Positions 1 through 6,804 of a stretch of DNA of 8,547 nucleotides are shown here, in pieces. The notes under the pieces are model-generated. The model was not told the DNA's origin. It did not search any database and saw only the letters and a program-made list of their open reading frames with translations. Positions within the stretch are counted from its first letter, which is position 1, and each line of letters begins with the position of its first letter. Both the position numbers and the translations under genes were made by a program. Origin of the DNA: Acetobacteraceae bacterium. Its GTDB lineage: Bacteria; Pseudomonadota; Alphaproteobacteria; Acetobacterales; Acetobacteraceae. The DNA is taken from assembly GCA_947446625.1 (NCBI GenBank), contig CANFIE010000152.1:1-8547 (forward strand), in the 5' to 3' direction.

Positions 1-2
1 AG

Positions 3-1040
3 ATTGCCGACCTCATCACCCATCCCTTGGCCGAGTTGGTGGCAATGGGCATTACCTTCCGTGCGGGTGTTACCGTGGCGGGCATTGATCGCGCAGCCCG
101 GCAGGTGACCACCGGCAAGGGTGAGGTGATTGGCTACGACAGGCTTGTGCTGGCCACAGGCTCTTCCGCGGTGCGCCTGGCGCTGCCGGGTGCGGAACTG
201 CCTGGCGTGCTGGCGTACCGAAGTATGGATGACGTGCGCGCCATGCTGCACGCCGCTACCGGCCAAGGGCAGGCGGTGGTGATTGGGGGTGGTTTGCTGG
301 GCTTGGAGGCGGCCACGGGCCTGGCCGCGCGTGGAATGCGGGTGACGGTGGTGCACGCGCTTGGCTGGCCAATGGACCGGCAACTGGATGCTGAGGCTGG
401 TTTGCTGCTGGTGAAGCGTCTTGCCAAGCGCGGCATTCGCTTCGTGATGCCAGCCAGCACGGTGGCGTTGGAAGGCGAAGGCCATGTGCGTGGTGTGCGG
501 CTGGATGATGGCCGCCTGCTGCCGGCCTCGCTGGTGGTGATGTCTGTTGGCATTCGCCCCAATGCGGCGCTGGCGCGGGATGCAGGGTTGAGCGTCGGGC
601 GCGGCGTGGTGGTGGATGACGCTATGCGCAGCAGCGACCCGGTGATTTATGCGGTTGGTGAATGCACCGAGCATCATGGTCGTACCATTGGCCTGGTCAA
701 GCCGGCGCTGGAGCAGGCCGAGATCGCCGTTGCATCCATGGCAGGTGAGGCTGCGCGCTGGCAGCCCACGCCGGATGCCGCCGCGCTGAAGGTTTCCGGC
801 ACGGCGGTGTGGTCTGCCGGGGAGATTTCTGCCGAGCGTGCCGAGGCGATTATTCTGCGGGATGAAGGCGCTGAGGAATATCGACGGCTGTTCCTGCGCG
901 ATGGCCGGCTGGTGGGCGCAGTGCTGTATGGCGATACTGCCGATGCCGGCTTCTACATGCGCCTGATCACTGAGCAGCGCCCGCTGCCAAGTCGTGCCGC
1001 GTTGGCGCTGGGCAGCGCCTTTGTGGATGAAGCGGCGTGA
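3..1040 (+). CDS. NirB/NasC-like FAD-dependent NAD(P)H oxidoreductase, 5' partial
   Basis: Likely the electron-entry subunit of assimilatory nitrate reduction: a cytoplasmic flavoprotein that oxidises NAD(P)H and passes electrons to NasA. The frame is open from the left edge, so the start lies outside; comparison with E. coli NirB from memory suggests about 60-70 residues, including the first FAD-binding glycine motif, are missing. Numbering from base 3, visible features are the ATGSS segment (about residue 51), the NAD(P)H-binding GGGLLG (95-100), the SVGIRP segment, and the FAD-contacting YAVGEC (GEC at 219-221). A C-terminal dimerisation-like domain follows, with GAVLYGDTAD resembling NirB's GAVLVGDTSD. 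The protein then stops, without the BFD [2Fe-2S], ferredoxin-like or siroheme domains of full NirB. It overlaps nasA by 4 bases (GTGA), so the two are probably translationally coupled. The family is clear; the exact partner is inferred from position. A leading TTG at 27 is internal and not the true start. Confidence 0.9.
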   Translation: MADLITHPLAELVAMGITFRAGVTVAGIDRAARQVTTGKGEVIGYDRLVLATGSSAVRLALPGAELPGVLAYRSMDDVRAMLHAATGQGQAVVIGGGLLGLEAATGLAARGMRVTVVHALGWPMDRQLDAEAGLLLVKRLAKRGIRFVMPASTVALEGEGHVRGVRLDDGRLLPASLVVMSVGIRPNAALARDAGLSVGRGVVVDDAMRSSDPVIYAVGECTEHHGRTIGLVKPALEQAEIAVASMAGEAARWQPTPDAAALKVSGTAVWSAGEISAERAEAIILRDEGAEEYRRLFLRDGRLVGAVLYGDTADAGFYMRLITEQRPLPSRAALALGSAFVDEAA

Positions 1041-3619
1041 GCGTGATGCCGCCTCTTGATCCGCGCGCTGTTCGCACGACCTGCCCCTATTGCGGTGTGG
1101 GCTGCGGCGTGTTGGTGGATGCGCAGGGCGGCGTGAGTGGCGACCCTGACCATCCTGCCAATTTGGGCCGGCTGTGTAGCAAGGGTTCCGCGCTGGGCGA
1201 AACACTGGAGCAACCAGGCCGCCTGCTGTACCCCGAAGTGGATGGCAAGCGCGCCAGCTGGGAGGCGGCTTTGGATGCTGTGGCGGAAGGCTTCCGCCAG
1301 GCACTCGCCGAAGGCGGGCCGGACAGCACCGCGCTTTACGTCAGCGGTCAGTTGCTGACCGAGGATTACTTCGCCGCGAACAAATTCACCAAGGCGGTGC
1401 TGGGCACGGCGAATATCGACAGCAATTCCCGGCTTTGCATGGCGAGTGCGGTGGCTGGCCACAAGCGGGCCTTTGGCGAGGATCTGGTGCCGGGCCTGTA
1501 TGAAGACCTGGAGCAGGCCGACCTGGTGGTGCTGGTGGGTAGCAACCTGGCGTGGTGCCACCCTGTATTGTTCCAGCGTCTGGTGGCCGCCAAGGCGGCG
1601 CGCCCGGCCATGCGGGTGGTGGTGGTGGATCCGCGCCGCACCGCCACATGCGACGCGGCCGACCTGCATTTGCCAATAAGGCCCGGCGAGGATGTGGCGC
1701 TGTTCAACGCGCTGCTGCAGCATCTGCATGCCGAGGGGCTAACGCGATCTGCGCCGGGGTTGGAGGCCACACTGGCCGTGGCCAGTGGCACGCCCGCCCT
1801 GCCGGCGGCGGACATCGCGCGGTTCTTCCGCCTGTTCGCTGCAACGCCGCGGGTGGTGACGCTGTTCAGCCAAGGCGCCAACCAGAGTAGCGCTGGCACC
1901 GACAAGGCAAATGCCATCATCAACTGCCATGTTGCCACCGGGCGCATTGGTCAGCCGGGCTGCGGCCCTTTCAGCATTACCGGCCAGCCCAATGCCATGG
2001 GCGGGCGCGAGGTGGGGGCGCTGGCGAATATGTTGGCCGGGCATCTTGATTGGTCTGTGCCGGGTGAGTTCGCCGCGTTGCAGCAGTTTTGGCATGCTCC
2101 GAATCTGGCGAGCAGGCCCGGGTTGAAGGCGGTGGAGTTGTTCCAGGCGGCTGGTGCCGGGCGCATTGGTGCCATGTGGGTCATGGCCACCAACCCTGCT
2201 GTCTCGCTACCCGATGCCGAGGCGGTACGCGTCGCGCTGCGCCGCATTCCCATGCTCGTCGCCAGCGACTGCACGCGGGAAAGCGACACGGTGGAACTGG
2301 CTCGCATTCGCCTGCCGGCGCTGGGCTGGGGTGAGAAGGACGGCACCGTTACCAACAGCGAGCGCATGATCAGCCGGCAACGTGGCTTTCGCGCGGCACC
2401 GAGCGAGGCGCGGCCGGATTGGTGGGCGATCAGCCAGGTTGCAAAGCGCCTGGGCTGGGACTTCGGCTGGGATGGCCCCGCCGCGATTTTCCGTGAACAT
2501 GCCGCCGTGACCGCGCTGGCGCGCCCGGCGCCTCGATTGTTTGACCTCTCCGGCTTCGCGGGACTTTCGGACGGCGACTACGCGGAGTTGACGCCAACGC
2601 GGTGGCCCGTGCCGGCTGTGGGCGCCAGTGGTGGCCGCCTGCAACCGGTTTCGCGCTGCGTGCCAACGCCACCGCGTGCGCCAGAGCATGCCACGAGTGC
2701 GGATTTTCCGCTAAGCCTGCTGACCGGCCGCCTGCGCGACCAATGGCACACCATGACGCGCACTGGCCTGGTGCCACGCCTGATGGCGCATAGCCCTGAA
2801 CCAGTGCTGAGCATGCATCCGGCCGATGCCACCGCGCTGGAGGATGGTGCGTTGGCCCAGGTGGAAAGCGCCTGGGGCCGTGCGGTGCTGCGGCTGAAGC
2901 TTGATGCCTCTCTGCCGCGCGGCAGTGTTTTTGCGCCGATGCACTGGACAGACCGCTTTGCCCCGGCTGCACGGATCAACCCGGCGGTTAATCCGGCGGT
3001 GGACCCGGTGAGTGGCCAGCCAGAGTTGAAGCATACGCCGGTGCGGGTGCTGCCTGCGCCGATGGCGTGGCATGGTTTTGCGCTGGCAAGGGCCAAGCTT
3101 GAGGCTATGCCTGGGGAATGGTCGGCCTGCCTGCCGCTGAATGGTGGCGTGTGGCGGTATGAATTGGCTGGGCAGGAGGCGCCGCACGAGGCCTTTGGCG
3201 GCCTGCGTGCCTTGCTGGCCGAAACTGGCGCTACCTGGGTAAGCCTGGAAGACGCAGCCGTCGGAACCTATCGCGCCGCCTTGCTGCGCGAGGGCCGTCT
3301 GCTGGCCGTCGTGTTTCTGGCGAGGCACCACGCGCTGCCGCCGCGTGATTGGTTGGCAGGATTGTTCGCGGAAGCCAGCATTGGTGCCCAGGCACGCCGC
3401 GCCCTGATGGCCGGCCGGCCGGCCAGCGGCCCTGCGCCTTCGCCCACGCTTTGCGTGTGCCATGGCGTGACCCAGGGCAGTATCGAGGCAGCCATTGTCG
3501 CCGGGGCATGCAGCCTGGCCCATGTGGGGCAGGCTACCGCCGCCGGCACCGGCTGCGGCAGTTGCCGGCCGGAGATCAACGCGCTGCTGGCCAGCGCGCG
3601 GGGGGTGGAGCCAGCCTAG
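1037..3619 (+). CDS. nasA: Assimilatory nitrate reductase catalytic subunit NasA
   Basis: Cytoplasmic molybdoenzyme (860 aa) reducing nitrate to nitrite for nitrogen assimilation. An N-terminal [4Fe-4S] motif has C16, C19, C23 and C47 (CPYCGVGC...LCSKG). The molybdopterin oxidoreductase core follows, with C134 in SRLCMASAV as the expected molybdenum ligand alongside bis-MGD. A molybdopterin dinucleotide-binding domain spans roughly 557-672, starting at FPLSLLTGR. The C-terminus (about 805-850) is a BFD-like [2Fe-2S] domain with C806, C808, C840 and C843. Length and layout match Klebsiella-type NasA; periplasmic NapA would have a Tat signal and no BFD tail. The GTG start at 1037 overlaps the upstream stop, with a GGATGAAG stretch at 1025-1032 as possible ribosome site; GTG 1043 and ATG 1046 are alternatives and change only the first few residues. 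The TAG stop is the first three bases of a palindromic element. Nitrogen control by NtrC or NasT is usual in this pathway, but its control region is not in the window. Confidence 0.95.
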   Translation: MSVMPPLDPRAVRTTCPYCGVGCGVLVDAQGGVSGDPDHPANLGRLCSKGSALGETLEQPGRLLYPEVDGKRASWEAALDAVAEGFRQALAEGGPDSTALYVSGQLLTEDYFAANKFTKAVLGTANIDSNSRLCMASAVAGHKRAFGEDLVPGLYEDLEQADLVVLVGSNLAWCHPVLFQRLVAAKAARPAMRVVVVDPRRTATCDAADLHLPIRPGEDVALFNALLQHLHAEGLTRSAPGLEATLAVASGTPALPAADIARFFRLFAATPRVVTLFSQGANQSSAGTDKANAIINCHVATGRIGQPGCGPFSITGQPNAMGGREVGALANMLAGHLDWSVPGEFAALQQFWHAPNLASRPGLKAVELFQAAGAGRIGAMWVMATNPAVSLPDAEAVRVALRRIPMLVASDCTRESDTVELARIRLPALGWGEKDGTVTNSERMISRQRGFRAAPSEARPDWWAISQVAKRLGWDFGWDGPAAIFREHAAVTALARPAPRLFDLSGFAGLSDGDYAELTPTRWPVPAVGASGGRLQPVSRCVPTPPRAPEHATSADFPLSLLTGRLRDQWHTMTRTGLVPRLMAHSPEPVLSMHPADATALEDGALAQVESAWGRAVLRLKLDASLPRGSVFAPMHWTDRFAPAARINPAVNPAVDPVSGQPELKHTPVRVLPAPMAWHGFALARAKLEAMPGEWSACLPLNGGVWRYELAGQEAPHEAFGGLRALLAETGATWVSLEDAAVGTYRAALLREGRLLAVVFLARHHALPPRDWLAGLFAEASIGAQARRALMAGRPASGPAPSPTLCVCHGVTQGSIEAAIVAGACSLAHVGQATAAGTGCGSCRPEINALLASARGVEPA

Positions 3620-3656
3620 AGCACTATGCGCCCTGTTGGGCGCATTTCGTGCTCCA
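3617..3656. repeat. Palindromic element 1, possible nasA terminator
   Basis: An extended hairpin begins in the nasA stop codon. The outer arms are TAGAGCA (3617-3623) and TGCTCCA (3650-3656), with one A-C mismatch. The inner stem is a perfect 8-bp ATGCGCCC (3626-3633) paired with GGGCGCAT (3638-3645) around a TGTT loop. A short TTTC follows the inner stem, but there is no real T-tract, so it is not a textbook intrinsic terminator. It may still stop or protect the nasA transcript. Its ends match those of the neighbouring element, suggesting one repeat family. Confidence 0.75.
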
Positions 3657-3669
3657 TAACTATTTGAAA

Positions 3670-3721
3670 CTAGAGCAAGAAATCCGTTCTGATGATTCCA
3701 TCAGAACGGATATTGCTCTAG
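3670..3721. repeat. Palindromic element 2, long perfect hairpin between convergent genes
   Basis: The outer stem is a perfect 9 bp (CTAGAGCAA at 3670-3678 with TTGCTCTAG at 3713-3721). A small internal bulge (GAA against A) leads to an inner perfect 13-bp stem (3682-3694 with 3699-3711) closed by an ATTC loop. It is symmetric enough to form in either transcript and so could be a bidirectional terminator for nasA and the flavin reductase gene. On the minus strand it is followed by TTTC, with no long T-tract. The stop codon of the minus-strand gene is formed by its right end. The TAGAGCA/TGCTCTA ends are like dispersed intergenic palindromes I recall from alphaproteobacterial genomes; that link is from memory. 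Confidence 0.8.
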
Positions 3722-4350
3722 CCCTTACGCTGCGCCTCGCCTTCCTCCACGCTGAGGCGCGGCATGTCGAAACGGTCTGTGGTGCGGGTGTACCAGCCGC
3801 GGCCGTGCATGCGGCCGATCAGGCCCAACTTCACCGTGTCCACGTAGTTCTTTTCGGCATCCAGCACGCAGTCGTCATGGATATGCATGGCGACAACCTT
3901 GCCCAGCACCATTGTGTGCGGCCCAATCTCAATGAGTTGGAAGGTCTCGCATTCCATCGCCACCGGGCTTTCACCAATGCGCGGCGGCTTCACCTTGGTG
4001 GAGGGCAGGGCGGTCAGGCCGGCGGCCTTCAACTCGTCCACGCTGGGGTCGAAGTCCACCGCAGTCATGTTCATCTGCTCAGCCGCCACTTCCGGCACCA
4101 TGCACACCACGAACTGGCCCAGGGCCTTGATGTTGCGCAGCGTGTCTTTGCCTTCCGGCTTGCCTGGGCCGCAGCCAATGGCCAGCACCAAGGGGTCCTC
4201 GCTGAACACGTTGAAGAAGGAGTAGGGGGCGGCGTTGACTACCCCCTCGGCGTCCTGGCTTACCACCCAGGCGATGGGCCGGGGTACCACGCAGGAAACC
4301 GCCAGCTTGTAGCGTTCACGAGCGGGGAGCTTGTCGAAGTCGAAGAGCAT
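3718..4350 (-). CDS. Flavin reductase family protein (FMN-binding split barrel)
   Basis: A 210-aa cytoplasmic protein of the flavin reductase-like (DIM6/NTAB) group, whose members bind FMN and reduce flavin or serve flavoprotein oxygenases. The N-terminus MLFDFDKLPARERYKL is typical of the family. FMN-site features seen are PRPIA (residues 23-27), NAAPYSFF (39-46) and KDTLRNI (68-74), followed by the usual core with EMxTA-like AEQMNMTAVDF and the PPRIGESPVAMEC segment. I chose ATG at 4350; the frame stays open upstream to 4419, but those extra residues look nothing like the family. A GGAA about 7-10 bases before the ATG is a weak ribosome site. It is convergent with nasA and divergent from the chemoreceptor, so it is probably a single-gene unit. 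The physiological substrate is unknown, and a link to nitrate metabolism is not shown by the sequence. Its stop codon comes from a palindromic repeat. Confidence 0.88.
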   Translation of the reverse strand: MLFDFDKLPARERYKLAVSCVVPRPIAWVVSQDAEGVVNAAPYSFFNVFSEDPLVLAIGCGPGKPEGKDTLRNIKALGQFVVCMVPEVAAEQMNMTAVDFDPSVDELKAAGLTALPSTKVKPPRIGESPVAMECETFQLIEIGPHTMVLGKVVAMHIHDDCVLDAEKNYVDTVKLGLIGRMHGRGWYTRTTDRFDMPRLSVEEGEAQRKG

Positions 4351-4427
4351 GGGCCTGTTCCATTGTAGGTTCCCACAAGGGTGGCGTCTGGCTCCGGTGC
4401 TGTCGAGAGGGGAGGGCACGTAATTTC

Positions 4428-4445
4428 CAGGGCATATTTGCCCTG
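4428..4445. promoter_or_regulatory. Perfect palindrome upstream of the chemoreceptor gene
   Basis: CAGGGCA and TGCCCTG (7-bp arms) flank a TATT centre, and TTTTAA follows immediately at 4446-4451. It lies about 44 bases upstream of the receptor ATG. It could be an operator for a dimeric regulator, or a hairpin with a short T-run acting as an attenuator or terminator in the leader. The sequence does not decide between them. Confidence 0.45.
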
Positions 4446-4477
4446 TTTTAACGTGGGGGCTTCAGGCTGGGAGCAGC

Positions 4478-4483
4478 GGAGGG
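4478..4483 (+). promoter_or_regulatory. Ribosome binding site of the chemoreceptor gene
   Basis: GGAGGG lies 5 bases before the ATG at 4489. This strong Shine-Dalgarno match decides the start against the in-frame GTG at 4381, which would put the palindrome inside the coding region. Confidence 0.8.
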
Positions 4484-4488
4484 TTCCC

Positions 4489-6804
4489 ATGCGCGTATTC
4501 CTGAATATGTCGGTCGGGCGGAAATTGGCGGCCAGCGCCTGTACCGCCATTCTCATGTTGGCGCTGCTGGTCGTGCTGGTCACCCGGCAGTTGGATGGTG
4601 CGGCCGAGCAGCGCCATGCCGCCGCTGCCGCCAGCCAGGCTCGGGCGGCTGCCCGTGCCACCAGCATCACAGCCCTGCAAGCCACCCTGCAACTGCGGGA
4701 TGCTCTGGCTGCCCAAAGTACCGAAGCCCTGGAAAGCGCCTCGACGGCTATTGACCAGACGCTGAGCGACCTGGAGGGGCGGCTGGATGCCATTGAGGCG
4801 GACCGAGCCGCCGGCGTGGTACGGCAGCCCTTGGCGGAAGCCCGGCAGGCACTTCTGGCCATCGCCACCGCCACCCGGCAGATGACCGCCCTGCGTGCGC
4901 AACTGCTGGAGGCGCGGGACCGCCGCCTCTACCCGATGATGTCGGATTACGATCAGGCCTTCGAGGCGGTGAGTGCCAATCTGGAATTCGATGTGGCCGA
5001 GGAGGCGCGCGAGGACAGCCGTCAGCGCCTGCTGACCTTTCATGGTTCGGTGAATGATGTGCGCTTGGGCACCCAGCGGTTTCTGGCGACGGGTGATGAG
5101 GCGCAGGCGCGCCGAGTGCGGCGCGCGGCGGCACAGGCGCGGGTGCATCTTCGGGCCCTGACCTCGGCGGCGCGTGGTGGCATGCAGCAGGATATGCGCC
5201 GCCTGCAGACCGCGGCCGAAGGGCTGAGCCAGGCCGCGGATGATGCGCTGAAGGCGGCAGAGACGCTGCAGGCGGTGCGGCGAGACGAGGCCGACCCGGC
5301 GCGGGAGAGGCTGCTGGCTGCCATTGGCGCTGCCGAGCGGCAATTGGCCGGCCAGGCCACCAGCCAGGAGGCCGCGGCGGCCAGCGCTTCCCAGGCAGTG
5401 GAGGATGCCGTGCTGTGGATTGGCTCGGGCGTTGCCCTGGTGCTGGTGCTTTCGGGATGGCTGATTGCCCGTGCCATTGGCACGCCATTGCGGCGCTTGG
5501 CCGGTGCCGTGGCGCGCATTGCCCAGGGCGAGGTTGCCACGCCCGTGGCCGATGGGGGCCGGCGGGACGAGATTGGCCAGATTGCCGAAGCGCTTGAGCA
5601 GTTGCGCGGCACCGTGGGCAACGCCTTTGCCCAGCAGCAGATGTTGGAACAACTGCCTGTTGGGGTGATGACCGCTGATCCGAATGACGATTTTCGCATC
5701 GGCTACCTAAACGCGGCCAACAAGGAATTCCTCGCCCGTTTGAGCAGTGCCCTGCCGGTACCAGTTGAGCAAGTGCAGGGGCAGAGCATCGATATTTTCC
5801 ATCGTCACCCCGAGCGTATTCGGGCCCTGTTGGCTGACCCCAACAACCTGCCCTTCCATAGCCGCATCACCATTGGTGACGAGGTTGCCGACCTGGCCAT
5901 CTCCGCCATTCGCGATCATAGCGGCAACTACATTGCGCCTATGCTGGTCTGGACACCGGCCACGGCGCAGGCGCGCATGGCCGATTCGTTCGAGGCCGAT
6001 GTGGGTGGTGTGGTGGAGGCGGTGGCTGCCGCCGCCGCCCAGGTGCAGCAGGCGGCGCGGGCGCTTTCTGGCGCGGCGGAGGTGAGCGGCCGCGAGGCGG
6101 ACGCGGTGGCCGAGGTGAGCAGTGCCGCCGGGGCCGATGTGCAGGCGGTGGCAGCCAGTGCTGAACAACTGGCCAGCAGCGTGGCTGAGATTACCCGCCA
6201 GGCCAGCGAAGGCGCTGCCGTGGCACGTGAAGCCGCAGAGGCCGCCCGCGCCACCGACGCCACGGTGCAGGGCCTGGCACAGGCCGCGGCACGCATTGGC
6301 GATGTGGTGCGCCTGATTGGCGATATTGCCGGCCAGACCAACCTGCTGGCGCTGAATGCCACCATTGAGGCGGCTCGTGCGGGTGAGGCTGGCAAGGGCT
6401 TTGCTGTGGTAGCCAGCGAGGTGAAGACCCTGGCCAACCAGACAGCCAAGGCCACCGAGGAGATCAGCCAGCAGATTGGCAGCGTGCAGGCCTCCACGGC
6501 GCAGGCGGTGGAAGCCCTGGGCAGCATTGGCCGCACCATTGACCGTATGAACGAGGTGACAACCGCCATTGCCAGCGCGGTGGAACAGCAAGGCAGCGCG
6601 ACGCGGGAGATTGCCCGCAGCGCAACCCAGGTGGCTGATGGCACCAGCGCGGTAACGCACCGGATTGATGATGTGCGCCGTGCCGCGCAGCAGACCGGCG
6701 AGGCATCTGGCTCGCTGTTGGGTGCGGCGAATGACCTTTCCGGCCATGCCGGTACGCTGCGCAATCGTGCTGGGGAATTCCTGGCGACGATCCGACGGGG
6801 CTAG
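4489..6804 (+). CDS. Methyl-accepting chemotaxis protein with HAMP and PAS-like domains
   Basis: A 771-aa inner-membrane chemoreceptor that signals through CheW/CheA to the flagellar motor. Membrane segment 1 is at about residues 13-31. A long alanine- and charge-rich helical periplasmic region (about 34-305) is the right size for a helical bimodular (HBM) sensor, rather than a short four-helix bundle. Membrane segment 2 is at about 308-330, then HAMP to about 381. A PAS-like domain (about 383-495) starts at MLEQLPVGVMTADP and contains IDIFHRHP and LPFHSRI. The methyl-accepting signalling domain (about 500-771) has the conserved tip GQTNLLALNATIEAARAGE from residue 615, so it should be active. 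There is no C-terminal NWETF-type pentapeptide for CheR/CheB docking. The ligand is unknown: HBM receptors can bind organic acids (P. putida McpS), and the PAS domain may add a cytoplasmic input. The gene stands alone with no che genes nearby, and its stop overlaps the convergent Hsp70 gene. Confidence 0.93.
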   Translation: MRVFLNMSVGRKLAASACTAILMLALLVVLVTRQLDGAAEQRHAAAAASQARAAARATSITALQATLQLRDALAAQSTEALESASTAIDQTLSDLEGRLDAIEADRAAGVVRQPLAEARQALLAIATATRQMTALRAQLLEARDRRLYPMMSDYDQAFEAVSANLEFDVAEEAREDSRQRLLTFHGSVNDVRLGTQRFLATGDEAQARRVRRAAAQARVHLRALTSAARGGMQQDMRRLQTAAEGLSQAADDALKAAETLQAVRRDEADPARERLLAAIGAAERQLAGQATSQEAAAASASQAVEDAVLWIGSGVALVLVLSGWLIARAIGTPLRRLAGAVARIAQGEVATPVADGGRRDEIGQIAEALEQLRGTVGNAFAQQQMLEQLPVGVMTADPNDDFRIGYLNAANKEFLARLSSALPVPVEQVQGQSIDIFHRHPERIRALLADPNNLPFHSRITIGDEVADLAISAIRDHSGNYIAPMLVWTPATAQARMADSFEADVGGVVEAVAAAAAQVQQAARALSGAAEVSGREADAVAEVSSAAGADVQAVAASAEQLASSVAEITRQASEGAAVAREAAEAARATDATVQGLAQAAARIGDVVRLIGDIAGQTNLLALNATIEAARAGEAGKGFAVVASEVKTLANQTAKATEEISQQIGSVQASTAQAVEALGSIGRTIDRMNEVTTAIASAVEQQGSATREIARSATQVADGTSAVTHRIDDVRRAAQQTGEASGSLLGAANDLSGHAGTLRNRAGEFLATIRRG

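Larger units (their letters stand above)
4351..4488. promoter_or_regulatory. Divergent intergenic control region
   Basis: These 138 bases separate the starts of the minus-strand flavin reductase gene and the plus-strand chemoreceptor gene, so promoters for both should lie here. I see a perfect palindrome (4428-4445) and the receptor's ribosome site, but no convincing -35/-10 pair in either direction. Confidence 0.5.

Noticed and set aside
3..1040. Possible loss of domains by frameshift in the NirB-like gene
   Set aside because: The frame ends cleanly with a coupled nasA start, and no downstream frame encodes BFD or siroheme-domain sequence, so a naturally short reductase is more likely.
4362..4367. 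TACAAT on the minus strand as a -10 box for the flavin reductase gene
   Set aside because: It matches 5 of 6 consensus bases, but no -35 is found at 16-18 bases and the implied leader would be only about 5 bases.
3349..4368. Plus-strand frame (339 codons) running across the end of nasA, the palindromes and the flavin reductase gene
   Set aside because: It crosses two well-supported genes in the wrong frame or strand and passes through the hairpins.
4381..4488. Upstream GTG extension of the chemoreceptor (36 extra residues)
   Set aside because: The strong GGAGGG site fits ATG 4489, the extension is not membrane- or signal-like, and it would include the palindrome.
4462..5652. Long open frame (396 codons) on the minus strand opposite the chemoreceptor gene
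   Set aside because: It is antisense to a clear receptor gene, its product has low-complexity histidine-, glycine- and arginine-rich composition with no family features, and such shadows are expected in GC-rich DNA.
5707..6747. Second long minus-strand frame (346 codons) opposite the receptor's signalling domain
   Set aside because: It is the mirror of the highly conserved signalling hairpin; composition is biased and no motif is recognisable.
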